A stretch of 64,000 nucleotides of DNA from CAZHRC01 sp964533865 (GTDB lineage Bacteria > Bacillota > Clostridia > Tissierellales > Peptoniphilaceae). Below, piece by piece: positions 1 to 8,912 of this stretch. Numbering within the stretch: position 1 is the first letter of the stretch; each line of letters begins with the position of its first letter. Below the pieces are notes generated by a model. That model had not been told where the DNA came from, ran no database searches, and saw nothing but the letters and a program-made list of their open reading frames with translations. The stretch lies in NCBI GenBank assembly GCA_964533865.1, contig CAZHRC010000004.1:1-64000 (forward strand), read 5' to 3'. The position numbers and the translations under genes were made by a program.

Positions 1-37
1 TTCGGAGCGCTTCTTACTATCTATAGGTAGCTTTGCC

Positions 38-616
38 TTATGCCTTTGCACTGTCATAGCCCAAATCATAGGCTTTTAAATTCACGTCGTGGAAACGCTC
101 TGGGATCAATTTTCGAATCAGCGCCTTCCAGTCGATGTCTTCCAAGCCCATAGCGCGAACAAATGCGCCGAGCATGACGATGTTTTGAGCTTTTCTCGTC
201 CCCGCTTCATCAGCGAGGGCAGCGGCTTGTACCACTTGGATATTGGGTACTTTTTCGACGAGTTCGTCTAGGATGTTCTCTGGATAGGTTTGTGCACCAG
301 AAAGCACCGGCAGTGGATAGATGCGCACGTCGTTGACCACCAATTTTCCATCGGGTTTTAAAAACTTCAAAAATCTACCCGCTTCGCATTTTTCAAAAGC
401 GATCAAAATATCTGCAGTGCCTTCATCGATGGATGGCGATTGCACCTTGTCTCCAAATCGAATCTGGGTGGTAACAGATCCGCCACGTTGGCTCATACCG
501 TGTATTTCACTCATTTTTACATCATAGCCTGACTCAAGAAATCCTTCTGAGAGGATTTTTGACATGAGGATGGTGCCTTGGCCACCAACCCCTACTAGTA
601 ATACGCTTTTTGCCAT
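38..616 (-). CDS. iorB: Indolepyruvate:ferredoxin oxidoreductase, beta subunit
   Basis: This is the small subunit of the enzyme that oxidatively decarboxylates aryl-2-oxo acids (from Trp, Phe, Tyr) to acyl-CoA with ferredoxin as acceptor, in the cytoplasm. The 192 residues match the family's usual size. The N-terminus carries a glycine-rich nucleotide-fold motif (VGVGGQGTILMSKIL), followed by the HGMSQRGG signature of the pyruvate oxidoreductase gamma domain. The ATG start is preceded by AAGGAGG that lies inside the end of iorA; only 2 bp separate the two genes, so they are almost certainly translated from one transcript. The gene is complete at the window's left edge. Confidence 0.95.
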   Translation of the reverse strand: MAKSVLLVGVGGQGTILMSKILSEGFLESGYDVKMSEIHGMSQRGGSVTTQIRFGDKVQSPSIDEGTADILIAFEKCEAGRFLKFLKPDGKLVVNDVRIYPLPVLSGAQTYPENILDELVEKVPNIQVVQAAALADEAGTRKAQNIVMLGAFVRAMGLEDIDWKALIRKLIPERFHDVNLKAYDLGYDSAKA

Positions 617-618
617 GG

Positions 619-2409
619 CTAAACCTCCTTGTAGCTAATTGCGCCGAAGGGGCAAACCTGTAGGCACATGGTACACCCGGTGCATTGGGTGGAGTCGATG
701 GTCATTCGATCTTCGATAATCGCTTTATCCGCGAGGAATTGCACCGAAGGACAGCCCAATCTCAAGCACTTTTTACAACTGCGACAGACTTCTGGATCCA
801 CCTCGCAACGCATATGAGCGCGCTGTTTTTGGATTTCTTTGATGAGGACACATTCTCTTTCCACCAAGATCACATAAGGTCCGGTGTGATTATAAGCTTC
901 TTTGACGATTTTCGCCGTGTCTTTCAAGTTGTAAGGATCGATAATCGCAAAGTTTTCGCCGTGGACAAATCCCATGGCTTCAACAATGCCTCGAATTGAA
1001 ACTTTTGAAGCGATCTCTCTTTGAAGGGTTTTTCCGGTACCCGGATTGTCTTGATGGCCGGTCATCGCGGTGATGGAGTTGTCCAAAATCACTGCCACCA
1101 TGTCCGCATCGCTGTAGACAATGTCCACAAGACCCGTCATGCCCGAGTGGAAGAAGGTGGAGTCGCCCATGAAGCCAAAGACTTTTTTCTTTGGCCCCTC
1201 GGTGACCTCTTGGGCCCTCGAAAATCCAACGCCTGCAGTAAATCCTGCGCCCATGCAGATGCAGATGTCGCCGACGTTTAGCGGTGCGCTCGCACCCAAG
1301 GTGTAACAGCCGATGTCTGTGGTGGTGACGATTTTATCTTTGTATTTCATCACCTCGTAGAAGATGCCACGATGTGGGCAACCGGCACACAGTGTCGGTG
1401 GACGGTTAGGAATCTCTTGTTCGATGGCGGGTTGTTCGGGTTGTTTTTCGTCAAAGAAAATCTCTTTTAACAACGCCGGTGAGAGCTCTCCGCAAATCGG
1501 GATGATCTCTTTTCCCGTACAGGCTATGCCCATGGTTTTTACTTTGTTTTCGATGAAGGGTTCGTTTTCTTCAATGACGTAAAGCACGTCTACGTTGGCT
1601 GCAAATTCGCGGATCATCTCCTCGGGCATGGGAAAGGTAAAGCCCAGTTTCAAATAGCTTGCGCCCTCGCCAAAGACTTCCTTAGCGTGTTGATAAGCGA
1701 TGCCATTTGCGATAATCCCGATGGATTTGTCGTGGTATTCGATGGCGTTAAAGGGCGATGCATTTGAAGCCTCTTGAAGCTTAGGCAAGCGTACCGTTTC
1801 CATCTCCACGTGTTTTGGCCTTGAAAAAGCCGGAAGCATAACGTTTTTGCGAATGTTCTTTTCATAGGGCCTTCTCGCGACTTCCACCCGCTCCCCTAGC
1901 TCTACAGGGCTCTTGGAGTGACAGACTCGCGTAGTCATGCGGATCATGACAACTGTGTCAAAGGTTTCGGAGATTTCAAAAGCCGCTTTCATCATGTCTT
2001 TACACTCTTGGGAATCGGAGGGTTCGAGCATGGCGATTTTGGAGTGATTGGCGTAGAGTCGGTTGTCCTGCTCATTTTGAGACGAGTGCATGCCCGGTTC
2101 GTCCGCAGAGATCAATACGAGTCCGCCGTTGACCCCTTCGTATGCGACGGTGAACAACGGATCTGCCGCCACGTTGACCCCCACGTGTTTCATGGTGACC
2201 ATGGCTCTTGCCCCTGCAAAGGAAGCCCCTGCCGCTTCTTCAAAAGCGACCTTTTCATTTGGCGCCCAATCGGTGCGCACTTCTTTATATTGACCTAGGG
2301 ACTCTAAGATTTCAGTACTTGGCGTGCCCGGGTATCCCGTGGCAATATGTACTCCCGCTTCGTAGGCCCCTCGAGCGATGGCCTCGTTGCCCGTTAATAG
2401 TGTTTTCAA
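619..2409 (-). CDS. iorA: Indolepyruvate:ferredoxin oxidoreductase, alpha subunit
   Basis: This is the catalytic large subunit, 596 residues, normal for the family. In order it has an N-terminal pyrimidine-binding domain (ATGYPGTPSTEI near residue 23), a central CAGCPHRG motif, a thiamine-diphosphate domain with GDS...DN-type metal binding (FGFMGDSTFFHSG, then LDNSITAMTGHQ), and a C-terminal ferredoxin domain. The last 60 residues hold two cysteine clusters (CRSCKKCLRLGC and CTGCTMCLQVCP) that would bind two [4Fe-4S] centres. The start is TTG, set by GAGGTG five bases upstream. With iorB it forms a two-gene operon typical of amino-acid-fermenting anaerobes. Confidence 0.95.
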   Translation of the reverse strand: MKTLLTGNEAIARGAYEAGVHIATGYPGTPSTEILESLGQYKEVRTDWAPNEKVAFEEAAGASFAGARAMVTMKHVGVNVAADPLFTVAYEGVNGGLVLISADEPGMHSSQNEQDNRLYANHSKIAMLEPSDSQECKDMMKAAFEISETFDTVVMIRMTTRVCHSKSPVELGERVEVARRPYEKNIRKNVMLPAFSRPKHVEMETVRLPKLQEASNASPFNAIEYHDKSIGIIANGIAYQHAKEVFGEGASYLKLGFTFPMPEEMIREFAANVDVLYVIEENEPFIENKVKTMGIACTGKEIIPICGELSPALLKEIFFDEKQPEQPAIEQEIPNRPPTLCAGCPHRGIFYEVMKYKDKIVTTTDIGCYTLGASAPLNVGDICICMGAGFTAGVGFSRAQEVTEGPKKKVFGFMGDSTFFHSGMTGLVDIVYSDADMVAVILDNSITAMTGHQDNPGTGKTLQREIASKVSIRGIVEAMGFVHGENFAIIDPYNLKDTAKIVKEAYNHTGPYVILVERECVLIKEIQKQRAHMRCEVDPEVCRSCKKCLRLGCPSVQFLADKAIIEDRMTIDSTQCTGCTMCLQVCPFGAISYKEV

Positions 2410-2450
2410 TCTTTCACCTCTTCAAAAATTAATAGTTATAGTATATCACT

Positions 2451-3239
2451 TTATCGTAGTCCAGTCCACCATTGATCCTTCAATGCTGTCCTCACCCATT
2501 CCAAAAACCCGTCTTGGTTTACTTTATGGGTCATCAAGTGTTTATTCGCTTCGTCCGATGAGATAAGCTTTCCTTTTTCCTCGCCATCGCCTACGGTCAG
2601 CGACAATTCTTCGAATATAAAGGCATCGGGGAAGAGATAATTGTACAGCCCAAGGGCTTCCCATGGGTAATCTTGGACCAAGGGTTGAAAGGGCTTGATG
2701 GGAACATAAGCTTCGGCGCTGTCTTCTAAGCCGTCTTCTAACAACCCTTCGGTGACGAATCGAACGGGCACTTGCTCCATGAGTTTTTTAAGACCGGCGT
2801 ATTCCTCTGGGATTCTATCGCCTTTGGCATAGTCTCCTTCTCCCTGACGCAGCACCCCGGTGATGATCACTTCGCCGATACCATCCACAAGCTCTGGATC
2901 CTCTTCGATGGCGGCTATGGTGTTTACTGGCAAGCCAAAAGACAATACATCGAATTTCTCCGCGTATTGAGCTGCGTGACCAAAAAACGCTTTTGCAGGC
3001 ATGGGTTCTGGGTATTCCAGTTCTTCCTCGGTAAGGTAGCCTGGAAAGTGGATCGGCAATGCTTCAAATGCGACGGACACGTCTACATCCAATGCTTTGA
3101 CTAGCCGCACGAGGCTCCATCCTGCGTTTTTTGCATTTTCTAACACGCCGAGGACTTCGTAGCTATCACCTAACATGGCCAAGTGAAGCGCTAGCCCTTG
3201 CTGTGGAGTATCCCCTGTTTCTATGATGAGCTGATTCAT
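2451..3239 (-). CDS. Nucleoside-hydrolase-like protein with lost active-site motif
   Basis: The protein has 262 residues and is probably cytoplasmic. The middle (SFGLPVNTIAAIEEDPELVDGIGEVII, about residues 101-126) follows the family pattern of inosine/uridine-preferring nucleoside hydrolases, where a GPLTN loop and DPEL helix precede IVIMGG. The N-terminus lines up with the family's first strand, but the calcium-binding DTDPGIDD motif is replaced by ETGDTPQQG, so most metal-ligand aspartates are missing. I infer a catalytically dead or repurposed relative. It begins in a TAATG overlap with the upstream DUF1622 gene, so the two are translationally coupled. The function is unknown, and the family assignment rests on my reading of motifs only. 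Confidence 0.6.
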   Translation of the reverse strand: MNQLIIETGDTPQQGLALHLAMLGDSYEVLGVLENAKNAGWSLVRLVKALDVDVSVAFEALPIHFPGYLTEEELEYPEPMPAKAFFGHAAQYAEKFDVLSFGLPVNTIAAIEEDPELVDGIGEVIITGVLRQGEGDYAKGDRIPEEYAGLKKLMEQVPVRFVTEGLLEDGLEDSAEAYVPIKPFQPLVQDYPWEALGLYNYLFPDAFIFEELSLTVGDGEEKGKLISSDEANKHLMTHKVNQDGFLEWVRTALKDQWWTGLR

Positions 3240-3619
3240 TATTGTTTTCCTTCCAACGCCTTTTCTTTTACGTCCTTTTCTTCTTGTATCGCTTCAGTGT
3301 GCTTCTTTTTCAGATTGATTTCCCAATGAATGATGACGTTGAGAAAGATCCGTATGGCCACCAAAGCTGCTACTTCAATGAGTTGACTAGTGGTGCGTAT
3401 CGTCAGGGTTTTTAGAATCTCCGCTGCCAACAATACTTCTAGGGCATTGGCCAACCCGTTGTTGATGGTCATGTCTTGTTCTGTTTTCTCAAAATCAAAT
3501 CGGTAGATAAATACAATTCGATACATTTCTTTGCCTACGGTGACTACGACGATCAACACCCCGCAAAGTTCGATTAACATGGCCACCATCAATATGATCG
3601 TGTGTAACATTTCGCTCAT
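3239..3619 (-). CDS. DUF1622-type small membrane protein
   Basis: This 126-residue integral membrane protein has three predicted hydrophobic segments (about residues 5-27, 55-72 and 80-100) and a lysine/glutamate-rich cytoplasmic tail. The block LAAEILKTLTIRTTSQLIEVAALVAIRIFLN resembles the core of DUF1622 proteins, whose role is not known. The ATG start is preceded by AAGGAGGAAACAAG. It is the first gene of a small minus-strand unit with the nucleoside-hydrolase-like gene, and a 180-bp gap separates it from the V-ATPase operon upstream. Confidence 0.7.
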   Translation of the reverse strand: MSEMLHTIILMVAMLIELCGVLIVVVTVGKEMYRIVFIYRFDFEKTEQDMTINNGLANALEVLLAAEILKTLTIRTTSQLIEVAALVAIRIFLNVIIHWEINLKKKHTEAIQEEKDVKEKALEGKQ

Positions 3620-3728
3620 CTTGTTTCCTCCTTGTACATCATCGTTACAAGGATTTTATCAAATGGCCAAGGGAAATACAATATCGAGTCGGTAGTTGGT
3701 TTGAGCGAATCGATGTGCCTTATCTAAA

Positions 3729-3764
3729 ATCACCCTCTTAGACGATACGGTCCAGAGGGTGATT
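3729..3764 (-). terminator. Probable terminator of the V-ATPase operon
   Basis: A 10-11 bp perfect stem (AATCACCCTCT paired with AGAGGGTGATT) around a 13-nt loop lies 36 bp beyond the stop of the last V-ATPase gene. On the minus strand it is followed by a short TTTTA run. The U-tract is weak, so termination may be partial. The rest of the 3620-3799 gap shows nothing else I can identify. Confidence 0.6.
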
Positions 3765-3799
3765 GCACTGTCTATTGGCGATAATCCCAAATGAGAAAC

Positions 3800-4414
3800 C
3801 TATCCCTTCTTTCCTTTCACCCGTTTCAATCGAAAAAACTCCTCCCGCTCTTTTTCTTCAAGGACCTGTTCCATTTCCGATATCATGGCGACGTACTTGG
3901 GGATTTGGACGATGCGTAGGGCATTGGTGCGTTTTTTGGTTTTTTTGATTTCCATCGCTAAACCGTAAACCGCATTTTCGACGATGGCCAGCTCGTAGAT
4001 GAGATGGCGGATGTGGTTGAGTTTTGCCATAGTGTCGTCAAAGGTGGCATCCGTATCAGAAAAGCCATAGCTTAGCCCTTGGGACGTTTTGTCGTAGTGA
4101 ATATCTGCCACCATCACCCCCATAATGCTGCGGTATGTTATCCGATAAGGGGGTTCTTTTGGCATGGTGGTGGCAATGTCTTGAAGGCGCGCACTGCCCA
4201 TGGTGATGGTGGCGATCTTCAGACTTTTGTAAACTTGTTCAAAAGCGGTACCCATCTCTTTTTGTACGGCTTTTGCACGTTGCACTCGACTCATCAATTC
4301 CCGCAACAACACCTGGCGCTTGCGGTCCAGTAGATCAAAACCGGATTCGAGGAAACCCAGACGATCTTTTGCTCGGATCAGATTTGCCTTCGTCGCTGTT
4401 ATTTTTATCGCCAT
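3800..4414 (-). CDS. atpD: V-type ATP synthase subunit D
   Basis: Subunit D is the central rotor shaft of the V/A-type ATPase, inserted in the A3B3 headpiece. The 204 residues match the usual length. The N-terminal TKANLIRAKDRLGFLESGFDLLDRK stretch and the C-terminal RTNALRIVQIPKY block are the long coiled-coil helices characteristic of this family. It is the last gene of the nine-gene operon and follows subunit B by 6 bp. The Lys/Arg-rich C-terminus is normal. Confidence 0.93.
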   Translation of the reverse strand: MAIKITATKANLIRAKDRLGFLESGFDLLDRKRQVLLRELMSRVQRAKAVQKEMGTAFEQVYKSLKIATITMGSARLQDIATTMPKEPPYRITYRSIMGVMVADIHYDKTSQGLSYGFSDTDATFDDTMAKLNHIRHLIYELAIVENAVYGLAMEIKKTKKRTNALRIVQIPKYVAMISEMEQVLEEKEREEFFRLKRVKGKKG

Positions 4415-4420
4415 GGCATG

Positions 4421-5785
4421 CTACTCCATATACCGATCGAGAAACTCTGGTTTAACTCGAGTCAACTCTTCTCTTGGCAGCAGCTTTAACAACTGCCAAC
4501 CCAAATCCAAGGTCTCCTCGATCTCTCGGTTTTCCTGTTCTCCTTGAGCGACGTACTGCTGTTCAAATGCTTCTCCAAAGTTGAGCACTTTACGGTCCCG
4601 TTCAGACAGATCCTCTGCGCCCACGATTTGAGCGAGATTTCGCACCTCTTCTACGCGACTGTAGGAGGCAAAGAGCTGGTTGGCCAAGTCTTCGTGATCT
4701 TCCCGGGTATACCCCGCGCCGATGCCGTCTTTCATCAGACGGGACAGGGAAGGGAGAACGTCGATCGCCGGGTAGATACCACGTCCGGTCAACTCCCGCG
4801 ACAAGGTGATTTGGCCCTCGGTGATGTAGCCCGTCAAATCGGGGATCGGGTGGGTGATGTCGTCGTTTGGCATGGTGAGAATGGGAAGTAATGTCACCGA
4901 TCCCGAGGCGTCCCTTAACATTCCCGCTCGCTCGTAGAGCTGGGCGAGATCCGAATACAAATAGCCGGGGTAGCCCTTGCGGCTTGGGACCTCTTCGCGC
5001 AATGAGGAAATCTCGCGGAGCGCTTCCCCATAGGCGGTGATGTCGGTGAGGATGACCAGAACGTGTCGATTGTGTTCAAAGGCCAGGTACTCTGCCACCG
5101 TCAACGCCACCTTAGGCGCGATGAGCCGCTCCATAATCGGGTCGTCGGCTTTGTTCACCACCATGGTCACCTTCTCGCTAACTCCTGCGGATTTAAACGC
5201 CTCGTCAAAGTAAGCCGCCTCGTCGTTTTTGACACCAATCGCACAAAAGACGAAGGAAAATTTATCATCGCCGCTCTTGAGTTTTGCCTGTCTTAGGATT
5301 TGGGCTGCCAATGCATTGTGGGCTAGGCCCGCACCTGAAAAGATGGGGAGTTTTTGACCGCGAATCAGTGTCATTAACCCGTCGATGGCAGAAATGCCCG
5401 TTTGAATAAAATCTCTCGGGTAACTTCTCGCCACAGGATTCATCGGCCTTCCGTTGATGTTATAAAACGCGTCGGCATATACTGGTCCGCCGCCATCGAT
5501 GGGCTCGCCGATGCCGTTAAAACTGCGCCCTAAAACGTCTAGGGACAAAGGGATTTCAAAAGGATGTTGTTCAAAGGTCAAAACGTTGCCCGTCACTCCG
5601 AGGCCTTGAGTATCGCCAAAGACTTGAATGGTGACCTGCTCTTCAAAGAGTTTCACCACCTGGCCGACCAAATCCTTGCCCCCACCTCGCAAGCGGATGA
5701 TTTCCCCGTTGTGAGCTTCGGTGACCCCTTCGACTTCGATGAGGGCGCCTTGAAGGCGAGAAAGCCTTAAATAGTCTTTTTTCAT
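4421..5785 (-). CDS. atpB: V-type ATP synthase subunit B
   Basis: This is the regulatory, non-catalytic nucleotide-binding subunit of the A3B3 hexamer, 454 residues. The P-loop position reads IFSGAGLAHN, which lacks the GKT lysine, as expected for a B subunit. Further family blocks are visible: LTDITAYGEALREISSLREEVPSRKGYPGYLYSDLA and GSVTLLPILTMPNDDITHPIPDLTGYI, split over about residues 247-340. The start codon overlaps the stop of subunit A by 4 bp (ATGA), pointing to coupled translation of A and B, which are needed in equal amounts. Confidence 0.95.
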   Translation of the reverse strand: MKKDYLRLSRLQGALIEVEGVTEAHNGEIIRLRGGGKDLVGQVVKLFEEQVTIQVFGDTQGLGVTGNVLTFEQHPFEIPLSLDVLGRSFNGIGEPIDGGGPVYADAFYNINGRPMNPVARSYPRDFIQTGISAIDGLMTLIRGQKLPIFSGAGLAHNALAAQILRQAKLKSGDDKFSFVFCAIGVKNDEAAYFDEAFKSAGVSEKVTMVVNKADDPIMERLIAPKVALTVAEYLAFEHNRHVLVILTDITAYGEALREISSLREEVPSRKGYPGYLYSDLAQLYERAGMLRDASGSVTLLPILTMPNDDITHPIPDLTGYITEGQITLSRELTGRGIYPAIDVLPSLSRLMKDGIGAGYTREDHEDLANQLFASYSRVEEVRNLAQIVGAEDLSERDRKVLNFGEAFEQQYVAQGEQENREIEETLDLGWQLLKLLPREELTRVKPEFLDRYME

Positions 5786-7548
5786 CCCTTGTCTCCTTCC
5801 ATCTCACTGCGATAAAATGCCCTGATGCGCAAGATGAGTTTGTCGATGCCCGATAGGTCGTCATTTGGAATAGTGTATTTCATCGCGACCACTGCTCCAA
5901 ACAAGTCCCTATCATCAGCGATTTGGTAGGGTAAGCCAGAATCGATGGCTGCCTTTCCCTCGGTGTAGAGCGTGTCGATCACCTCCAACATGCGCACTTG
6001 TTTTTCAAGGGGCACATAAGTGTCCTCTTTGTGAAAGGCGTTTTGTTGAAGATAGCCGTTTTTAATCACCCTTGCCACCGCCATCAAAAACCGCTGATCG
6101 TCAGGTAGGACATCTTCCCCCACCAACATGACGATATCGTTGAGCTTGGCTTCTTCATGAAGAAGATTGAGTGCGCGTGTGCGCAATAGAGAGACATCCG
6201 CATCTACAGCTTCCTCATAATAGGGGCGCAACGGTTCCACATCCCTTGAATAACTCTCCATCCAATTAATCGCCGGATAGTGTCTCGCGTAAGCCAGATT
6301 TTTATCCAAGGCCAAAAACACGTTGACGTAGCGTTTGGTGTTCTCGGTCACCGGTTCTGAAAAATCGCCACCCGCCGGGGACACCGCGCCAATGATGGTC
6401 ACTGAGCCCTCTTTTTGGGACAGGGTGGAGACGTAGCCCGCTCGCTCGTAGAACTGAGCGATACGCGAGGATAGATAGGCGGGATACCCTTCTTCTGCTG
6501 GCATCTCTTCCAATCGGCCAGAAATCTCTCTGAGGGCCTCTGCCCATCGGGAAGTGGAGTCCGCCATTATGGCCACGTGGTAGCCCATATCCCGGTAGTA
6601 CTCCGCCATGGTGATCCCAGTATAAATCGATGCTTCACGAGCGGCAACGGGCATGTTAGAAGTGTTTGCAATGAGCACGGTGCGATCCATCAAGGGTTTT
6701 TCTGAGTAAGGGTCGATAAGCTTTGGAAAATCTTCTAACACCTCGGTCATTTCATTCCCCCGCTCGCCACAGCCAATGTATATGATGATGTCCGCATCGG
6801 CGTACTTCGCCAATTGGTGTTGGGTCATGGTTTTTCCCGTTCCAAAACTCCCCGGTATGGCGCAAGTCCCTCCTTTGGCGATGGGAAAGAACACATCGAG
6901 TATGCGCTGACCCGTTTTTAATAGTTGGGTGATCGGGTGACGGCTGGCGATGGGTCTAGGCACGCGCACTGGCCAATACTGGACCATGGGAACTTCATGA
7001 GATACGCCATCTTCACTCAACACCCGCAATAGCGGCGCTTCTATGGTATAGTCCCCGTCTGATGCCACCCACTCCACCGTTCCGCTGATCTCTGGCGGTA
7101 GGAGCAAACGATGGATGATGACTTCGGTTTCTTGGACTTCCCCGTAAATCATGCCCCCACACACCTTATCTCCGACTGCGAGGTGCAATTGCGTAGGCCA
7201 AGTCACGGTCCTATCCAAATTCATCAAACCGATACCCTCGGGAATAAAATCGCCGTGGGCGTCTCGTATGCGATTGAGAGGACGTTGAATCCCGTCGAAC
7301 ATATTGCCTAACATACCCGGTGCCAGGGCGACAGATAAGGGCCTTCCCGTCGGTTCAACCCCTTCTCCCACTTGAAGCCATTCGGTTTCTTCGTAGACTT
7401 GGATCGTGCCTTCCACCCCTTCAAGGGCGATGATTTCGCCAATGAGCTTTTTTGTCCCGACCAAAACCATCTCGCGAACCTTAAAGCCACTGAGGCCTGT
7501 AGCGGTGACGACTGGGCCGTTGATCCCTTTGATCTTCGATCCTGTCAT
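5782..7548 (-). CDS. atpA: V-type ATP synthase subunit A (catalytic)
   Basis: This is the catalytic subunit of the peripheral motor, 588 residues. The Walker A motif is GSFGTGKTMTQHQ near residue 235, preceded by the A-subunit-specific non-homologous insert (about residues 110-190). The catalytic block GERGNEMTEVLEDFP and the DSTSRWAEALREISGRLEEMPAEEGYPAYL signature follow. The start overlaps the stop of subunit E by 4 bp and the stop overlaps the start of B by 4 bp. Whether the enzyme mainly makes or hydrolyses ATP cannot be read from this sequence. Confidence 0.96.
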   Translation of the reverse strand: MTGSKIKGINGPVVTATGLSGFKVREMVLVGTKKLIGEIIALEGVEGTIQVYEETEWLQVGEGVEPTGRPLSVALAPGMLGNMFDGIQRPLNRIRDAHGDFIPEGIGLMNLDRTVTWPTQLHLAVGDKVCGGMIYGEVQETEVIIHRLLLPPEISGTVEWVASDGDYTIEAPLLRVLSEDGVSHEVPMVQYWPVRVPRPIASRHPITQLLKTGQRILDVFFPIAKGGTCAIPGSFGTGKTMTQHQLAKYADADIIIYIGCGERGNEMTEVLEDFPKLIDPYSEKPLMDRTVLIANTSNMPVAAREASIYTGITMAEYYRDMGYHVAIMADSTSRWAEALREISGRLEEMPAEEGYPAYLSSRIAQFYERAGYVSTLSQKEGSVTIIGAVSPAGGDFSEPVTENTKRYVNVFLALDKNLAYARHYPAINWMESYSRDVEPLRPYYEEAVDADVSLLRTRALNLLHEEAKLNDIVMLVGEDVLPDDQRFLMAVARVIKNGYLQQNAFHKEDTYVPLEKQVRMLEVIDTLYTEGKAAIDSGLPYQIADDRDLFGAVVAMKYTIPNDDLSGIDKLILRIRAFYRSEMEGDKG

Positions 7549-8150
7549 AACATCGCCCCCTCTGCCAAAGCCTTGTCGATGGCCATGCCAATGGCATAGC
7601 GCTCCTCTTCGATGCGCCTTTCTATTGTCCGATCCAATCGATAGGCTTTTTCGGGGTGGTGGATCGCAAATCCTCCCCCGCTGGAAAGCTCCAGTGGCAA
7701 AATCCTCGTAAACCGATCCACCACTTTTTTAGTCAACAGCACTTCGTCCTCTGGCAACACCAAAAGTTCTAAACCCTCTTCCTTTAACGCATCTAGCGCC
7801 TCAGCGACAGCCGCGTTCAAGCGTTTCCCATAATCCGGTTCTCTCCGATACGCTGCGTATTTCTCCTTCAACAGCGCGATGACTTCATCGACAAATCGCG
7901 AATTTCTCGCAAGGAGCTGAGTTCGAGCATTTTCTCTGTAGCTTGACAATTTCTCTCGGTATTTTTCATTCGCTAAAGCAACCCTTCGGTCGATGTAGCG
8001 TTGACGTTCCTCTCCCAGCCTTTTTTCAGCCTCCTGAAGGATCTGAGTGTTTTCCTCGCCTTTAGCCATCAAGGTCGCTGTCGAAGTCTCCTTGACGCTT
8101 TGATAAACCATTTTATTAAATACTTGTAACTTGTTTGCAAGTTCGATCAT
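7545..8150 (-). CDS. atpE: V-type ATP synthase subunit E
   Basis: Subunit E is part of the peripheral stalk (stator) linking the A3B3 head to subunit I. The protein has 201 residues: a long charged N-terminal coiled coil (about residues 10-110, rich in Glu/Arg/Lys) and a globular C-terminal part ending in a GGFAIHHPEKAYRLDRTIERRI block typical of the family. Only the position in the operon and this architecture identify it, since E subunits diverge strongly. The start follows the stop of subunit F directly. Confidence 0.88.
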   Translation of the reverse strand: MIELANKLQVFNKMVYQSVKETSTATLMAKGEENTQILQEAEKRLGEERQRYIDRRVALANEKYREKLSSYRENARTQLLARNSRFVDEVIALLKEKYAAYRREPDYGKRLNAAVAEALDALKEEGLELLVLPEDEVLLTKKVVDRFTRILPLELSSGGGFAIHHPEKAYRLDRTIERRIEEERYAIGMAIDKALAEGAML

Positions 8151-8471
8151 CTAATCACCTTCGCTTATGGTTATTCCCAACGAAGACTGGATCGCCTCCA
8201 TCAGGTCGACGGTGCCGTCTTTTTCTCCCGACTCTGGAATCGTGACGATAAGTGGGGTCGCCTGGGTGCTTCTATGGTGTTCCACTTCGTCGCTAAAACA
8301 GGCAATGGCGGATCTTGTCAGCAGGATAAGGCCCACATCTTTGCGGGATAGAGCAACGGCAAATCTATTTTTGTCTTCCTTTTCCTCTCCGGTCAACCTC
8401 TCCACTTCGATCCCTGCCAAGGCCATACCTGTAGCCAAGTCTGGGTTTTCCGTTAGCAACAGGGAGCGCAT
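8151..8471 (-). CDS. atpF: V-type ATP synthase subunit F
   Basis: Subunit F is the small central-stalk subunit that binds the D shaft. The 106 residues are standard. The Rossmann-like pattern starts with LLTENPDLATGMALAGIEV and continues to VGLILLTRSAIACFSDEVE and PLIVTIPESG, matching F-subunit architecture. Its start overlaps the stop of subunit K (TAATG) and its stop abuts subunit E. Confidence 0.9.
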   Translation of the reverse strand: MRSLLLTENPDLATGMALAGIEVERLTGEEKEDKNRFAVALSRKDVGLILLTRSAIACFSDEVEHHRSTQATPLIVTIPESGEKDGTVDLMEAIQSSLGITISEGD

Positions 8472-8890
8472 TACAGACTCCCTAAAATCATAATCGAGAT
8501 AATGAGACCATAGATGGCGATCCCCTCTGCCAATCCCACAAAGATCAAGGTTTTGCCGAGGATCTTCTCATTTTCCGATACTGCTCCCAACGCTGCTGAG
8601 CCTACGACGCCAACGGCGTAGCCTGTGCCTATGGTCGCCATACCCGTAGAGAGCGCAGCTGCAATATAACCCAAGCCATTCCCATTTGCAGCGGTGGTTG
8701 CCGCCATGGACGCCTGAGGTGCCAATACGACGATGGCTCCTACCAATAAGGGAATGAAAACGAAGAGATTGATGCGCAGCGCGCGTTTTAACAACGGCTT
8801 TGTAGCCTCTGTGGATCGATAGGTGAAAAAGAGTCCCGCGCCGATGGTTCCAATGACGATGAGCGCGGTGGTAATGGTAATAAATGGCAT
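8471..8890 (-). CDS. atpK: V-type ATP synthase subunit K (rotor ring)
   Basis: This is the membrane rotor-ring (c-type) proteolipid. I place the start at the ATG at 8890, which follows GGAGGATACT, giving 139 residues; the longer reading frame would begin inside the preceding gene. Two N-terminal hydrophobic segments (about residues 3-22 and 42-63) precede the c-hairpin, formed by residues 72-102 (glycine-rich) and 110-138. The ion-carrying carboxylate is E122 in GLAEGIAIYG. The residue after E122 is glycine rather than the Ser/Thr often seen in Na+-binding rings, so proton coupling is possible, but this is not proof. Confidence 0.92.
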   Translation of the reverse strand: MPFITITTALIVIGTIGAGLFFTYRSTEATKPLLKRALRINLFVFIPLLVGAIVVLAPQASMAATTAANGNGLGYIAAALSTGMATIGTGYAVGVVGSAALGAVSENEKILGKTLIFVGLAEGIAIYGLIISIMILGSL

Positions 8891-8912
8891 AGTATCCTCC
8901 GTAATATGATGT

